Source of the DNA: Cloeon dipterum
Lineage: Eukaryota; Arthropoda; Insecta; Ephemeroptera; Baetidae
Length of the DNA: 64,000 bases
Direction: 5' to 3'
Assembly (NCBI RefSeq): GCF_949628265.1
Contig: NC_088787.1
Span: 11,522,501-11,586,500 of the forward strand
Shown here: one piece after another, positions 53,001 through 62,350 of the stretch
Numbering within the stretch: position 1 is the stretch's first letter
Layout: the number at the start of each line of letters is the position of its first letter
Made by a program: the position numbers and the translations under genes
Notes under the pieces: generated by a model
What the model was told of the DNA's origin: nothing
The model's input: the letters and a program-made list of their open reading frames with translations, nothing else
Database searches by the model: none

Positions 53001-53412
53001 ATTCCTGTGGCGAGGATTGACTGACCATCAGGTGTTACCTTCACCGTGGAACTCACGGCAGGCATGTCAAACTCCTGGATCAGAGTAATTTGTCGCTGGT
53101 ATTCTGAAAGTTTAAAATTGTTAGTAACACTATAAACTATAAAATTTGTAAACACTTACCAACACTCTTTTTCCAAGACGCTTTCGATTTTTTCTTTTCA
53201 GCAAGCCACTAAAAATAAAGAAAGATACTTTGTAACGACGCATTGTACATATATGTAATTGTGAAATAGACTAGATTAATTAGCATTGTTAATTCTGAGA
53301 AATGAGAATTAACTGTAAAGATATATAAAACAATATCGAAAATTACCTCTGGAAGCGACTTCCCGGCGCTGAGATTGTAAATTTTGACATTGTGGGGGTC
53401 TGAGACAAACAT
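50002..53412 (-). CDS. Nol10: NOL10 homologue (nucleolar WD40 protein), 13 exons, complete
   Basis: NOL10 (yeast Enp2) is a nucleolar WD40 protein needed for early small-subunit ribosome assembly. Exons from the start: 53412-53347, 53208-53160, 53103-52889, 52828-52692, 52638-52429, 52146-51912, 51853-51734, 51676-51532, 51210-51050, 50989-50814, 50648-50358, 50309-50216, 50139-50002. Every intron is GT-AG and phases agree. The product is 678 residues (human 688). It opens with MFVSDPHNVKIYNLSAGKSL. WD repeats include YKPRVKCFD, EGRVEAWDPRTR and SGQVLLYDLRSSKPL. The NOL10-specific core follows: LGPAPRWCGFLD, YDDYKF, then MRAYMHGYF. After that come a basic segment, DDRFKALFEDKDFEVD, an acidic stretch (EELETDGDEDREDSSSDD) and a basic C-terminus ending GRGRGRRK, fitting nucleolar location. 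No breaks were seen. Confidence 0.97.
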
Positions 53413-53815
53413 CTTAACCCTAATATTTTAGGTGATGTATCTAATTAAAAATTCAACGAATGCAACCCCTCATCCGAATTTTCAAGAGTTGACAAAAGCG
53501 ATGAAATTGACGCTCTAGTCACAGAACTGAAACAACAACAGCAACAACACGTTGAACTGATAGAACACGTGCATTTGTTTTTACATCAACACCAACCATG
53601 TGTTTGGATTTGGTTGCAGTTGATTTTTTCATGAAGCATTAGCTGCCCGCCCACTTTTTCTGACAATGCTGCCAACTCAACATGAATGTGGCACTGGAAA
53701 ATGTTATTATTTTTGTCGAGTAGATTTGGACACTGGACAGTAGTTAACTTCAAATCAAAATTCGTTAATAAGAATCAATCCAATAATTTTTCTAGATATC
53801 CGTAAATTGATCAGC
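53413..53815 (-). promoter_or_regulatory. NOL10 upstream region
   Basis: About 400 bp of single-copy DNA separate the NOL10 start from the first unit of the lectin/PTIP array. It includes a CAA/CAG-rich stretch around 53528-53550. The NOL10 promoter presumably lies here; no core motif could be assigned. Confidence 0.35.
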
Positions 53816-54830
53816 ATTAATCATGAATGTGTTCCACAACTCGTGGAATTTGGAATTTTAGCAGGGGTATGAGGTTATGCGACCCGCACTGAAGCACTGC
53901 TCGGCGGCACAGTTTCCCTCTGGTTGCAAGAAGGCGTTTGGCCCGCGATCTGGGCCAATCACACCAAGCCATTTTTCGGCCGGAAAAGTGCGGCTCTCCG
54001 TTTTGCAACTACTGTCCTCGCTCTCGCAATCAATCTAATTGAACGACGTGCGAACGCGAACGGAACTATTAGTGAAAATTAAAAACAGCTATTAAACTAA
54101 AATTGAAAATTTTCAGTTCACAATAATCAGCAGCACACGTTAAAGCGCGTGCAGGTCACTATTGTAAATTTGCTATGTTAAAAGCGTATAATCTCCGGTC
54201 GAATATTAAAGCTAAAGTTTGTTCCGTGCTTGTTAACGATCGCGTAGCATTATCGCTCACTTTTTAAAGATATTCGTTCGTGGGCCAAAATATTGTATTT
54301 ATGCAGACTTTGGAAATTTTCAAGTAATAGTTTATACCCAATATGTAGCGCACGTTTTGGTTGATACTGCTCTCCATACTGAAGGTTTCTATAAAATTAT
54401 CTCATTTGAATGTACACAAACGAGACATTAATTAATGCTACTGCGATTCACCAGATTGCTATATCACCTGATGATAAGGCTGTAAAAGTCATCGTTTCTT
54501 CTATAAAAAAAACTTAAATCTGATTCGCAAGTGAATAATTTTACTTCGCCCTAAAATATTTTGTCACCAATAATAGCTATTAACAAACACCCAAATTTTC
54601 ACTGTTGAATTTATTGTTCACCTTTTTCTTGCAACAAGGAAATTCGCGTTTGGTTGTTGAAAGTTACGCGATTTTACCGGGACCAGGCAACCAGGACGAT
54701 ATATATTTATTGCTACTCTATTTATTCTTAGCACAAGTTTAAATGCACTTCGATCTATGTGTTTTGATGTTTAATTATATTATTTATGACATTTTCAAAG
54801 GCGCTGTAACGGAGATTTAGATACAGCGTG
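53816..54830 (+). pseudogene. degenerate lectin-gene unit 1 (5' flank, exons 1-2, piece of exon 5)
   Basis: Bases 53870-54320 match the 5' flank of the lectin genes (57917-58340 and 62350-62740), including GGAACTATTAGTGA and GGTCGAATATTAAAGCT. The signal-peptide exon is present at about 54354-54395, but its second codon is TAG instead of CAG. Exon 2 follows at about 54461 with an in-frame TAA, and its donor reads GCAAGTGA instead of GTAAGTGA. A truncated MITE (54580-54700) occupies the place of exons 3-4. A fragment of exon 5 (GGCGCTGTAACGGAG near 54799) abuts the PTIP copy at about 54830. The copy cannot make the protein. Confidence 0.75.
54580..54700 (+). mobile_element. truncated 148-bp MITE, copy 3
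   Basis: It matches the inner and right part of 28341-28488 (AACAAACACCCAAATTTTCA, AAGGAAATTCGCGTTTGGTT, GGGACCAGG...CCAGGACGAT). The left terminal repeat is missing, and an extra CAACCAGG lies in the right end. Confidence 0.75.
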
Positions 54831-55286
54831 TATTTTATTGCTGCTGGAGGTTGAGCGTTCAGGGGTGGTCGGGGCGCCCCTTGTACCCCCTGTACTCCAC
54901 CAGCTTGCTGTTGCTGCTGTAACCTTGCAACCGCCTTCGGTTTGCAACAAAGAAATTTCACTCAGCACCGAAACATCAAAAACCAGTGCAGATCACACAA
55001 AAATGTTTTATTATTAATCAGTGGTGATCAGATTCGCACAAGGCGCAAGTATGGCGTCAGTTGGGGTAGGGCGCTTTGAAGCGAGCAAATGAAAATGTGG
55101 TAAAGCGAGTCTATCGAAATAGAGAATTGCAATTTGCGTTAGATGAATTAATTACGCTGGTGGACTCGGACAAACACACTCGCGACTCTCGTACGCAAAA
55201 AAGAGAGCTCTTGTCCAACTCGACGCCATGCTGCAACTGATCTCGGCGGAAAACTCTATTACCAATCGAATCTGGTCCTCATTATT
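54831..55286 (-). pseudogene. duplicated fragment of PTIP exon 9 and intron 8
   Basis: Plus-strand sequence here matches PTIP 45395-45820: part of exon 9, its acceptor side, and intron 8 including CATCAAAAACCAGTGCAGATCACACAAAAATG. Substitutions and small indels are frequent. Intron sequence is retained, so this is a DNA-level duplication, not a processed copy. It continues, after an inserted segment, into the exon 8 copy at 56209. Confidence 0.85.
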
Positions 55287-55289
55287 ATT

Positions 55290-55990
55290 TTAAATATATG
55301 GAGAGCTCATTTATAACCAGTAGAGACGAGTTCAATCCGGGAAAATAATATTTCAAGAATAATTCCACCAATTTTGAAATTGATTTAGTATCAAATGAAC
55401 TTTATTGTGGTTCTGCAGGGCCATTTCGCACCATTCATTGCCATAACTTTAATAATAGGAACACAATTATTAGAGAGAAGTGAGACATTAGTTCAATATT
55501 TCTTGAAAAACTGTTCTTTTAAGAGTTATCTAAGTTTTCGTTGAGACACAGGTTCGGTGGGAGATCATTCCACAGGCGGTAGCTTTGAACTTGAAAACAG
55601 TTTTCGGGAACTTCAATAACACTTACAAACAGGGCCAGCAGTTTCATTCGATGCTCTCTTGTCCTGCCAAATAAGTTAACATCGTACATTGTGGTTACTA
55701 GAGGGCTCAAATAAGTAGTTGGGCTGTTTTTGTACATAATTTTAGGCGTCTGCGCTAACACATGTAAATTTCTCCTGTCTACCACATTTAATATCTGACA
55801 TTTTTTTTAAGAGAGCAGAAAGTTTTTGTCTACGTTTAACATTATAGATATAACGAATTACATTGTTCTGTAATATTTGTAACTTATTTAATCGACAAGA
55901 ACATTTTTTAGGCAATTAATGTAGACCCAATTTAACCAATGTGTTTCATAGCTCTATTTTAGACGGACAGATCAAGTTGATGCATCTTTC
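55290..55990 (-). mobile_element. fragment of a non-LTR retrotransposon reverse transcriptase (C-terminal part)
   Basis: The minus-strand frame 55785-55519 ends in QSYRLWNDLPPNLCLNENLDNS-type sequence, the typical LWNSLP..L tail of Jockey/CR1-type reverse transcriptases. Upstream, in a different frame (about 55960-55800), is LNKLQILQNNVIRYIYNVKR, matching the LQ.LQNK.LR.I motif of the same region. A one-base shift near 55790 separates the two frames. Only the last part of the protein is present, so the element is dead. It lies in an insertion (about 55287-56208) that interrupts the PTIP duplication. Confidence 0.7.
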
Positions 55991-56064
55991 TGGTGTTTGC
56001 ATTATTTTTATCTGCAAAAAAATTGCCGTAAGTTGTTAATTATATTGTTTCCTACATTTTTAGA

Positions 56065-56226
56065 AAAAAAGAGGAAATACCCGATATACCGGAAACATGC
56101 GAGAAAAAATGTAAGTTCCTTGGACTGAATTGCATGCCTGATTTAAGAGTCCCAAATAGAACAGATATAGAGAAAAGTATTGTACTCCAAGCAAAAATAA
56201 AACTTAGGGATTTAAGCACCTGCTAA
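56065..56226 (+). CDS. possible small Cys-rich terminal exon
   Basis: An acceptor-like TTTCCTACATTTTTAG ends at 56063. It is followed by a coding-like frame of 53 residues with CEKKCKFLGLNC and a final Cys before TAA (56224-56226). The composition (charged, Cys-spaced) looks like part of a secreted protein and is on the same strand as the lectin genes. The last few codons overlap the start of the PTIP exon 8 copy. No start codon or partner exon is identified, so it may be a remnant of another gene carried with the insertion. I do not recognise the family. Confidence 0.3.
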   Translation, partial: KKEEIPDIPETCEKKCKFLGLNCMPDLRVPNRTDIEKSIVLQAKIKLRDLSTC

Positions 56227-56888
56227 TGCTGAAGCTTGACGAGCTGCTGCCTCTTGCAGCTTCTGAATCAAGACCTGCCTCTGCGCAGCGTCCACGGACT
56301 GCAGCTTCTGGTGGGTCTCTGGGTCGAGATGGAAGTACTGCCTGCGGCCCTGTGGAGTGGTATGCTGCCAAAGCAGTCGCTGAGGCGTCTGCTGCTGTTG
56401 CGGATGTTGATGTTGCTGCTGCATCTGTCCCACCTGGCCCTGCATCTGTCCCACCTGCGGTTGGATTTGTCCAACCTGCTGGATCTGCGTCACTTGGCCG
56501 TGCATCTGGCCCTGGATGGGGTGCGGGCCCTGCCCTTGCATCTGGCCGGCTGCACCCTGGTGCTGTGCAACTACTTGTTGCACGTTAGGAACTGGAACTA
56601 AGTTATTTTATTGTTTTAAAAATAGAAGGAACTATATTTTCTTCCATACAGAGCTGGCGGATTTTAAAAGTCTTTCAACTTAATGTTTTTGGAACTGCTT
56701 TAGAGCACAGGCCAAATAATTTGGTCTGACCCAGAAAAAATTTAAAGGAAAAAAAGGCATAAACCAAAAAATGCCGATTTTGGCTGCATACATACAAATA
56801 TTTAATAAATTCCACGAATGCTGACAACCGACTTAAATGTAGAAGAAATATTCGTTTTTAGTATTATTAGTTTATGTGATTTCATTAG
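56209..56888 (-). pseudogene. duplicated PTIP exon 8 and intron 7
   Basis: Matches PTIP 45830-46510. The exon 8 part (56209-56595) shows many differences from the parent, including loss of frame at its 3' end. The intron 7 part (56596-56870) is almost identical to 46217-46490, with only a few changes seen. The minus-strand reading frame is still open for 123 residues (MQQVVAQHQGAAGQMQGQG) but has no start context, promoter or partner exons. Confidence 0.85.
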
Positions 56889-57232
56889 AAAATACCTTGG
56901 TTCATCTGCATGGCACCAGCTACCTGCTGCGGCTGTTGCTGCATTTGCATCTGCTGTTGCTGCTGGTTAACTTGCATTTGCTGTTGGTGCTGCTGCATTT
57001 GGAACTGCTGGGGCATCTGTTGCTGCTGCTGGGGCTGCTGCTGCTGTTGCATTTGGAACTGCTGCTGCTGCTGCATCTGTCCCTCCTGCGGTTGGATTTG
57101 TCCAACCTGCTGGATCTGCGCCACTTGGTCGTGCATCTGGCCCTGGATGGGGTGCGGGCCCTGCCCTTGCAACTGGTCGGCAGCACCCTGGTCCTGCGCC
57201 ACCACTTCTTGTTGCACGTTAGGAACTGGAAC
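56889..57232 (-). pseudogene. chimera of PTIP exon 7 and exon 8 copies
   Basis: Plus-strand 56896-57072 matches PTIP exon 7 (46517-46693). At the CTGCTGCTGCTG tract near 57065-57072 it switches to exon 8 sequence (CATCTGTCC(C)TCCTGCGGTTGGA onward, as at 46042-46217). The fusion keeps an open minus-strand frame of 110 residues, but it is not attached to any gene. Slippage or recombination at the CAG repeats is the likely cause. Confidence 0.8.
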
Positions 57233-57916
57233 TGATTGCGTGAGTTATGTGTATATTTATTGTTTTAAACACACATAAGAAACTTGAAATATTCTTCCAC
57301 ACGCAGAGCTGGCGGATTTTATAAGTCTCTTTTAACTTAATGTTTTCGGAATTGCTTCAGACCCAGATTAAATAAAGGATTAAAGCAAAAAAGCAAAAAT
57401 GGAAAAAAATCAGAGCAAAATCCCAAAAATTGGCTACTTAGTCTTTATACATGAAAATATTTAATAAATAAATTACATACACGTATGTATGCAGAGAATT
57501 GGAGAATTGATTGATTTTAATCCAGAAGAAATTTTCGCTTTCAGTAATATTAACGTCCGCAATTTCATTCCAAAATACCTTGGTTCATCTGCATGGCACC
57601 GGCTATACTTGCTAGTTTGGCTGCGCTTGATGCATTTTTTAAGGTTGCATCATCAGCTGTTGTTGCTGCTGCTGCAACTGGTCCTACATTTTTTGGAAGG
57701 TACGCCCACGCCCTGCACCAGGTTTACCACTTGCTGCACTTGCCGCGCAGAGAGTTGATCACATAATATTCTTTCTAAAATTGCATACCAGGTGTTTTTA
57801 TTGATTTTTTCTTAATATTTCAATATACTTCATAGTCATAAAGTGAGCTTAGCTGTTCGTGGTAGACCTCAAGCATCTTATTTAAATGTTAAGCACTAAA
57901 TTTTTAATAATGCTGC
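57233..57916 (-). pseudogene. diverged copy of PTIP intron 7, exon 7 edge, exon 6 and intron 5
   Basis: Bases 57233-57575 resemble intron 7 (GCAGAGCTGGCGGATTTTA, AACTTAATGTTTT). Bases 57578-57602 carry only the edge of exon 7 (ACCTTGGTTCATCTGCATGGC). A degraded exon 6 follows (CCCTGCACCAGGTTTACCAC), then intron 5 (TTCATAGTCATAAAGTGAGC). The order matches the parent gene at 46217-47160. Divergence is clearly higher than in the neighbouring copy at 56600-56870. Confidence 0.8.
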
Positions 57917-58409
57917 CCCAGATATGATTATGCGACCCGCACTGATCGGCGGCACAGTTTCCCTCTCGTTGCCAGGCGTTTGGTCCACGGTTTTTGAGCC
58001 AAACACACCAAAAACATTATTCGGTCTGAAAAGTAGAGGGCTCTATGTTGCTACTGTTCCTATTCTCGCAGTAGCAATCAAGCTAATTGAACGAAATGCG
58101 ACCGGAACTATTAGTGATAATTAAAACAACAATTAAAGCTAAAATTAAAATTTTATCAGTGTGTCACACGAATCAGCACACGTTGAGGCACGTCGTGCAT
58201 TGTGAATTGACTGGTAAAAGCGTATATCTCAGGTCGAATATTGAAGCTAGGGTTTATATTTCGTGTTTGTTAACGATCGCGCAGCATTATCGCTCTTTTT
58301 AAATCGTTGGCCGAAATATATAATACAGACATTGGTAATTTTCAAGTAACAATTTTTAAAATCAATAAATTTTATATTTATTTAGAGTTTTTCTGGAGAA
58401 TAACCCAAA
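57917..58409 (+). promoter_or_regulatory. 5' flank of lectin-like gene unit 2
   Basis: This 490-bp flank is shared with 53870-54350, 61145-61480 and 62350-62800, so it travels with the lectin gene as one unit. It contains GAACTATTAGTGATAATTAA and GCGCAGCATTATCGCTC, and an AT-rich stretch (TTTTATATTTATTT, about 58369-58382) about 30-40 bp before the ATG that could act as a TATA element. It may be a promoter; evidence is conservation between copies only. Confidence 0.45.
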
Positions 58410-60335
58410 ATGCAGTTTACGTTTTGGTTTATATTGCTCTCCGTGCAGAAGGTTTCTATAATTATCTAATTTTAATGTAAACGAACGAGATGGTAATATA
58501 AAAAATCTTATTGCAATTCACCAGATTGCATTTCCTTCTGTTGCGAAAGTCCTCACTTCTGTTAAAATAAAAAAAACCTCACATCGGGCTCGTAAGTGAA
58601 TAATTTTATTTCGCCCATGAACATTTTGCTGAGAAAAAGGTTTGTGAATTCAAAAGAGCTTCCTCTACAAGTCATCTTCCAAAGAGAGATCATTGTGAGG
58701 TGCTGCGGAAGCTCGCGATGCCTCATAAGCAACAACGTCTCAACACCAATGGTGTGATAGATTTTACCACTGCCATGAAAATTAACGTTTTAAGTTTATA
58801 TGTTCTTCAATTATCTCTGTTACTAGTCTACCATGAGAGGTGTTGTACTGAAAAGCTCGATGGTGACATCTTCTATTAGTTCTTTCAAGTCATCTATGCC
58901 TTCGGCTACTCGAGATTCATATTCAGAAGCATTAACCCTGGCGCCCTTGTCTGAAAGCTCTACTAGCGTAATTGAAATAACAACCACAACTTCCACTTCA
59001 ACACCAATAACTTCGATACCCCCAACTATTCCCCATTCAAAAGCCTCAGCCACCACCACAACCACAATTACAGATATTACTTCTTCAACAAACACACTAG
59101 CGACAACTACTTCAGCTCCAACAACAACACCTACTGTAAGCATTTTGAAAAATTATTAAAACTATTTGATTTACTTTTGCATTAATCTGCTCTTGCTTGA
59201 AATTGAACTGATTTGTAATTTTACAATCTTTGTCATACATAAATAATTTTACTTATTTTCTCGCAAGTTTAATTATATTAATCTTATTGCTACTCTCTTT
59301 AGTACAAGCTGTTTTTGCGCTTGGATCTATATGTTTCTGCTTTTATTCATAAAATTTTCAGAGGCGCTGTAACGGAGTTTTAGACAGAACGTGTCGGCCG
59401 AAGACAACCTGCACAATTGACGTGAGAGAAGTTGAGCAATGATAATTTTTATTTTAAATATTCAAGTCTACAAATTGTTTATATTTTAATTATGTTGATT
59501 GCCAGACTAATTTGGTGACTCAACTTCAATCGACGGGAAAAAGTACGTGGAAAATGCAACAATCTGAATATAACAAATATATTTGATACTGAATAATAAC
59601 TGATATCTCTAAGATTACTTTGGAAACATGTTTACTACAGGGAATGGCAAGCAATACTTTGTCGGCGTTGATTACAACGTAAATATAATATATGAAGCAG
59701 TTTATATTTATTTCTAATAATAGTCTTGTTGAAATTGTTATTGGTGTATATGTTATGATTTCAACTAAAACAAATTATTTCTTGTTAACTTGAGAATGAA
59801 ACCATTAAACAGGCCTTGACTTTCGACTCAGCCACCTCGATTTGCTGTCGAATGGGTCTTAAATTGGCCGAATTCACCACAGCAGACAGTTGGAACAACT
59901 TTATGGCCACTTTCAAGAGTAAAATAACTGAAATTAACGTTTCAACAACCTGTTTTAATAAATGCAGTGGCATCCCCGAGTCTTTGAATTACGCCTCCAT
60001 CGGAATTAATTTCAAAAAATTACTTTTCCACCTTGGGTTTGGGTTAATTAATAACAAGTTGGGGTGCCTGCTATTGCTACAAGCGAATTAAGCTTTAAAA
60101 AATATTCACAGCTTTTCCCTGGTTGAGCTGGGAATTTTTCGGCGAAACTGAAGACAACGGCAACGGTACAGACACGTGGTGCATTTCACGCGCTTTGGTA
60201 CCCAAAGGGATTGTGCCTGCCAAATTCTACAATTTGACGTGTGGAACGAAAAACATGATGGTACTGCTTCCCGACAGCTCCATTGAAAATGTTCATCCAA
60301 TTCACACGTCAATCCACCGCTACTTTTGCGAGTAG
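58410..60335 (+). CDS. secreted C-type-lectin-like protein with Ser/Thr-rich stalk (unit 2, probably frameshifted)
   Basis: Exons: 58410-58451 (signal peptide MQFTFWFILLSVQK), 58525-58591, about 58657-58751 (RCCGSSRC), 58827-59135 (Ser/Thr-rich, mucin-like, 103 codons), 59362-59421 (RRCNGVLDRTCRPKTTCTID), 59506-59542, 59641-59678 (NGKQYFVGVDYN), 59813 to about 60042, and 60112-60335 (to TAG). The last four give a lectin-type fold: the GKQYF start, CCRMGLKLAEF, TEDNGNGTDTWC and final RYFC. Insect genomes often hold families of such lectins, used in recognition and immunity; role inferred. Exon 8 has lost two bases near 60037 relative to the 61740 copy, and its donors are in the wrong phase for exon 9, so this copy may be inactive. 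The exon 3 start is uncertain. Confidence 0.55.
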
Positions 60336-60399
60336 CAAAAAATTGTGGTATTGTAAAAAAATGGTATTGCGAAATCTTTCCCGATTAATTGTAAGTCAA

Positions 60400-60535
60400 A
60401 AATTTAGAAGCTCTAACCATGAAGTCCTTGTCTGAATGCTCTTCTATCGTAATTACAACAACCTCACCTTGCACTACAGCTCTATTAACTTCGATTTCTC
60501 CAACAATTATGCCCATACAAAAACCTAAACAATGG
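60400..60535 (+). pseudogene. fragment of lectin Ser/Thr-rich exon
   Basis: Resembles 58915-59037 (AGCTCTAACC..GAAGTCCTTGTCTGAA, CTTCGAT(T/A)(T/C)C(T/C)CCAAC(A/T)ATT). It is short, lacks flanking splice sites and stands alone between the unit 2 stop and the next PTIP fragment. Confidence 0.6.
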
Positions 60536-60585
60536 AGGCAAGCGGCCCTTCAGTTATCGTTCTATACGCTCATGAAATCGGCCAT

Positions 60586-61140
60586 TAAAAGTGATAAAAA
60601 TCTGATGTGAAAAATAAAGAGATAGTGATCCAATTAACCGTGATTTCTTTCAAAATGTTGTTCAGTGAAAGTTAAAAAAAGTCTTTGGATGAGGACGGTT
60701 CCGCAATCCTTCCCGCCATTGCGGATTCAGTCCCATGCATGCACTGTTGTTGCTGCTGGAATTGTTGTCGCATGGCAGCCTGTTGTTGACTGCTCAGGGG
60801 TGGTCGGGGCACCCCTTGCACCCCCTGTACCGCAACTCCACCAGAATGCAGTTGCTGTTGATGCTGCAACCTTAAAACCGTCTTCAGATTGCAACCAAGA
60901 AACTCCACTCAACACCCAAACATAAAGAACCAGTACAGATCACACAAAAAAAAATGTTTTATTATATATCCAATCAAGATTCGCAGACGCGCAGGAATGG
61001 CGTCAGTTAGGATTAGGCGCTTTGAGGCGAGGAGATGAAAATGTGATAGAAAGCGCGTCTTCGAAAATATTGAATTGTATAATTTGCGTTAGATGAATTA
61101 ATTAAGCTGGTCGGATCGTACAATTACACTCACGACTCTC
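60586..61140 (-). pseudogene. second duplicated fragment of PTIP intron 9, exon 9 and intron 8
   Basis: Matches PTIP 45175-45735, including AGATAGTGATCCAATTAAC, CATTGCGGATTCAGTCCCATG and the exon 9 acceptor region, then intron 8. Exon 9 has internal deletions and the copy is more diverged than the one at 54831. It again sits directly before a lectin 5' flank, the same order as in the other unit. Confidence 0.85.
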
Positions 61141-61486
61141 GTTCTATATGCAACCCGCACTGACGCACGGCGGCACAGTTTCTCTCTTGATGCCAGCCGT
61201 TTGGTACGCGGTTTTTGAGCCAATCGCACACCAATACCATTATTCGGCCGGAAAAGCACGGCTACTGTTCCTGTCCTCGCTCTCGCAATCAATCTAATTG
61301 AAACGGAACTATTACTGATAATTAAAAACAGCAATTAAGCTGCAATAGAAATTTTATCAGAAGCACATAATCAATACACGTTATTGAAGCGCGTGCGTGG
61401 TCACTATTGTCTTGGTAAAAGCGTATTATCTCAGGTCGAATATTAAAGCTAGATTTGTTTCATGTTTGTTATTGATCGCTCAGCAT
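61141..61486 (+). pseudogene. lectin unit 3: 5' flank only
   Basis: Matches the common lectin 5' flank (CCCGCACTGA, GGCGGCACAGTTT, GGAACTATTA, GGTCGAATATTAAAGCTAG). It stops near 61486 (GATCGCTCAGCATT) and jumps straight to lectin exon 8 sequence, so exons 1-7 are deleted. Confidence 0.7.
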
Positions 61487-61745
61487 TTTTTTGACTCAGC
61501 CACCTCGATTTGCTGTTAAATGGGTCTTAAATTGGCTGAATTCACTACAGTAGATAAGACAGTTGGAACAACTTGATGGCCACATTCATAAGTAAAATAA
61601 CCGAAATTAACATTTCAACTATTGTTGTAATAAATGCAGTGGCATTCCCGAGTCTTTGTATTACGCCTCCAACGGCATTAATTTCCAAAAATTAATTTTC
61701 TACCTTGGGGGTCTGGGTTAAAGAGGAATGATACTGGAAAAGCCT
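61487..61745 (+). pseudogene. degenerate lectin exon 8 (unit 3)
   Basis: Matches 59820-60050 (GACTCAGCCACCTCGATTTGC, AAATGGGTCTTAAATTGGC, AATGCAGTGGCAT). An in-frame TAA replaces CGA after the Cys pair, and there is an insertion at ACAGT(AGATAAGACAGT)TGG. It keeps two G residues that unit 2 has lost at its end. Confidence 0.75.
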
Positions 61746-61769
61746 GGAAAATGCTTGTTGCCAATGCAT

Positions 61770-62125
61770 AAATTCATCCCTAAGGATTCAGTTAAAGCCT
61801 AAATTGACCTAAGGAGCGCTGTAATTTTTTGAAAAAATTGGCTGGAAAGTTACCGTGCTTTTCAAATGGCAATGGCTGTCTCCTTACTTGAAATCCGATT
61901 TAATTTCAAAACCAAGAGTTTCCCCAATAAGTGGCATACACCGTTGAACAGATCTCGACGAGAGGAATCGGAATATGCCAAGAAAATATGTTCGAGCACT
62001 GTATATTTTGGAGAAAATTGGCAAAATTTGAATTTTTATTGTAGGAAGGTCATTTTTTTATTATTGCAAATTGTTGAACAAATTGTTTATCGATCAATTG
62101 TTTATGGCATCCAACAATTTAAATA
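61770..62125 (+). repeat. dispersed repeat, copy inserted between lectin exons 8 and 9
   Basis: Same family as 4206-4450 and the reverse copies at 25500-25795 and 28080-28235. It interrupts the unit 3 lectin gene between the exon 8 and exon 9 remnants. An 86-codon frame here is not shared by the other copies. Confidence 0.65.
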
Positions 62126-62159
62126 GTTTTCAATTGTCGCCCAGTATCATTCCACTTTA

Positions 62160-62350
62160 ATTATAATAAGTTGGAGTGCCTGCTATTGCACATTGCAGAA
62201 GCGAATTAAAATTTAAAAATATTCACAGCTTTCATCTGGCCGAGCTGGGAATTTTTCGGCGAAACTGAAGACAGCGGCAACGGCATAGACACGTGGTGCA
62301 TTTCACGCGCTTTGGTCCTCGAAGGGATTGCGCCTGCCAAATTCTACAAT
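62160..62350 (+). pseudogene. truncated lectin exon 9 (unit 3)
   Basis: Intron end and exon 9 match 60045-60240 (GAGCTGGGAATTTTTCGGCG, ACACGTGGTGCATTTCACGC). At about 62350, inside AAATTCTACAATT, the sequence switches to the lectin 5' flank of unit 4, so the last third of the exon is missing. Confidence 0.75.

Noticed and set aside
58823..59143. Val/Glu-rich minus-strand frame opposite the lectin stalk exon
   Set aside because: Reverse strand of the Ser/Thr codon repeats; the plus-strand exon has matching splice phases in two gene copies.
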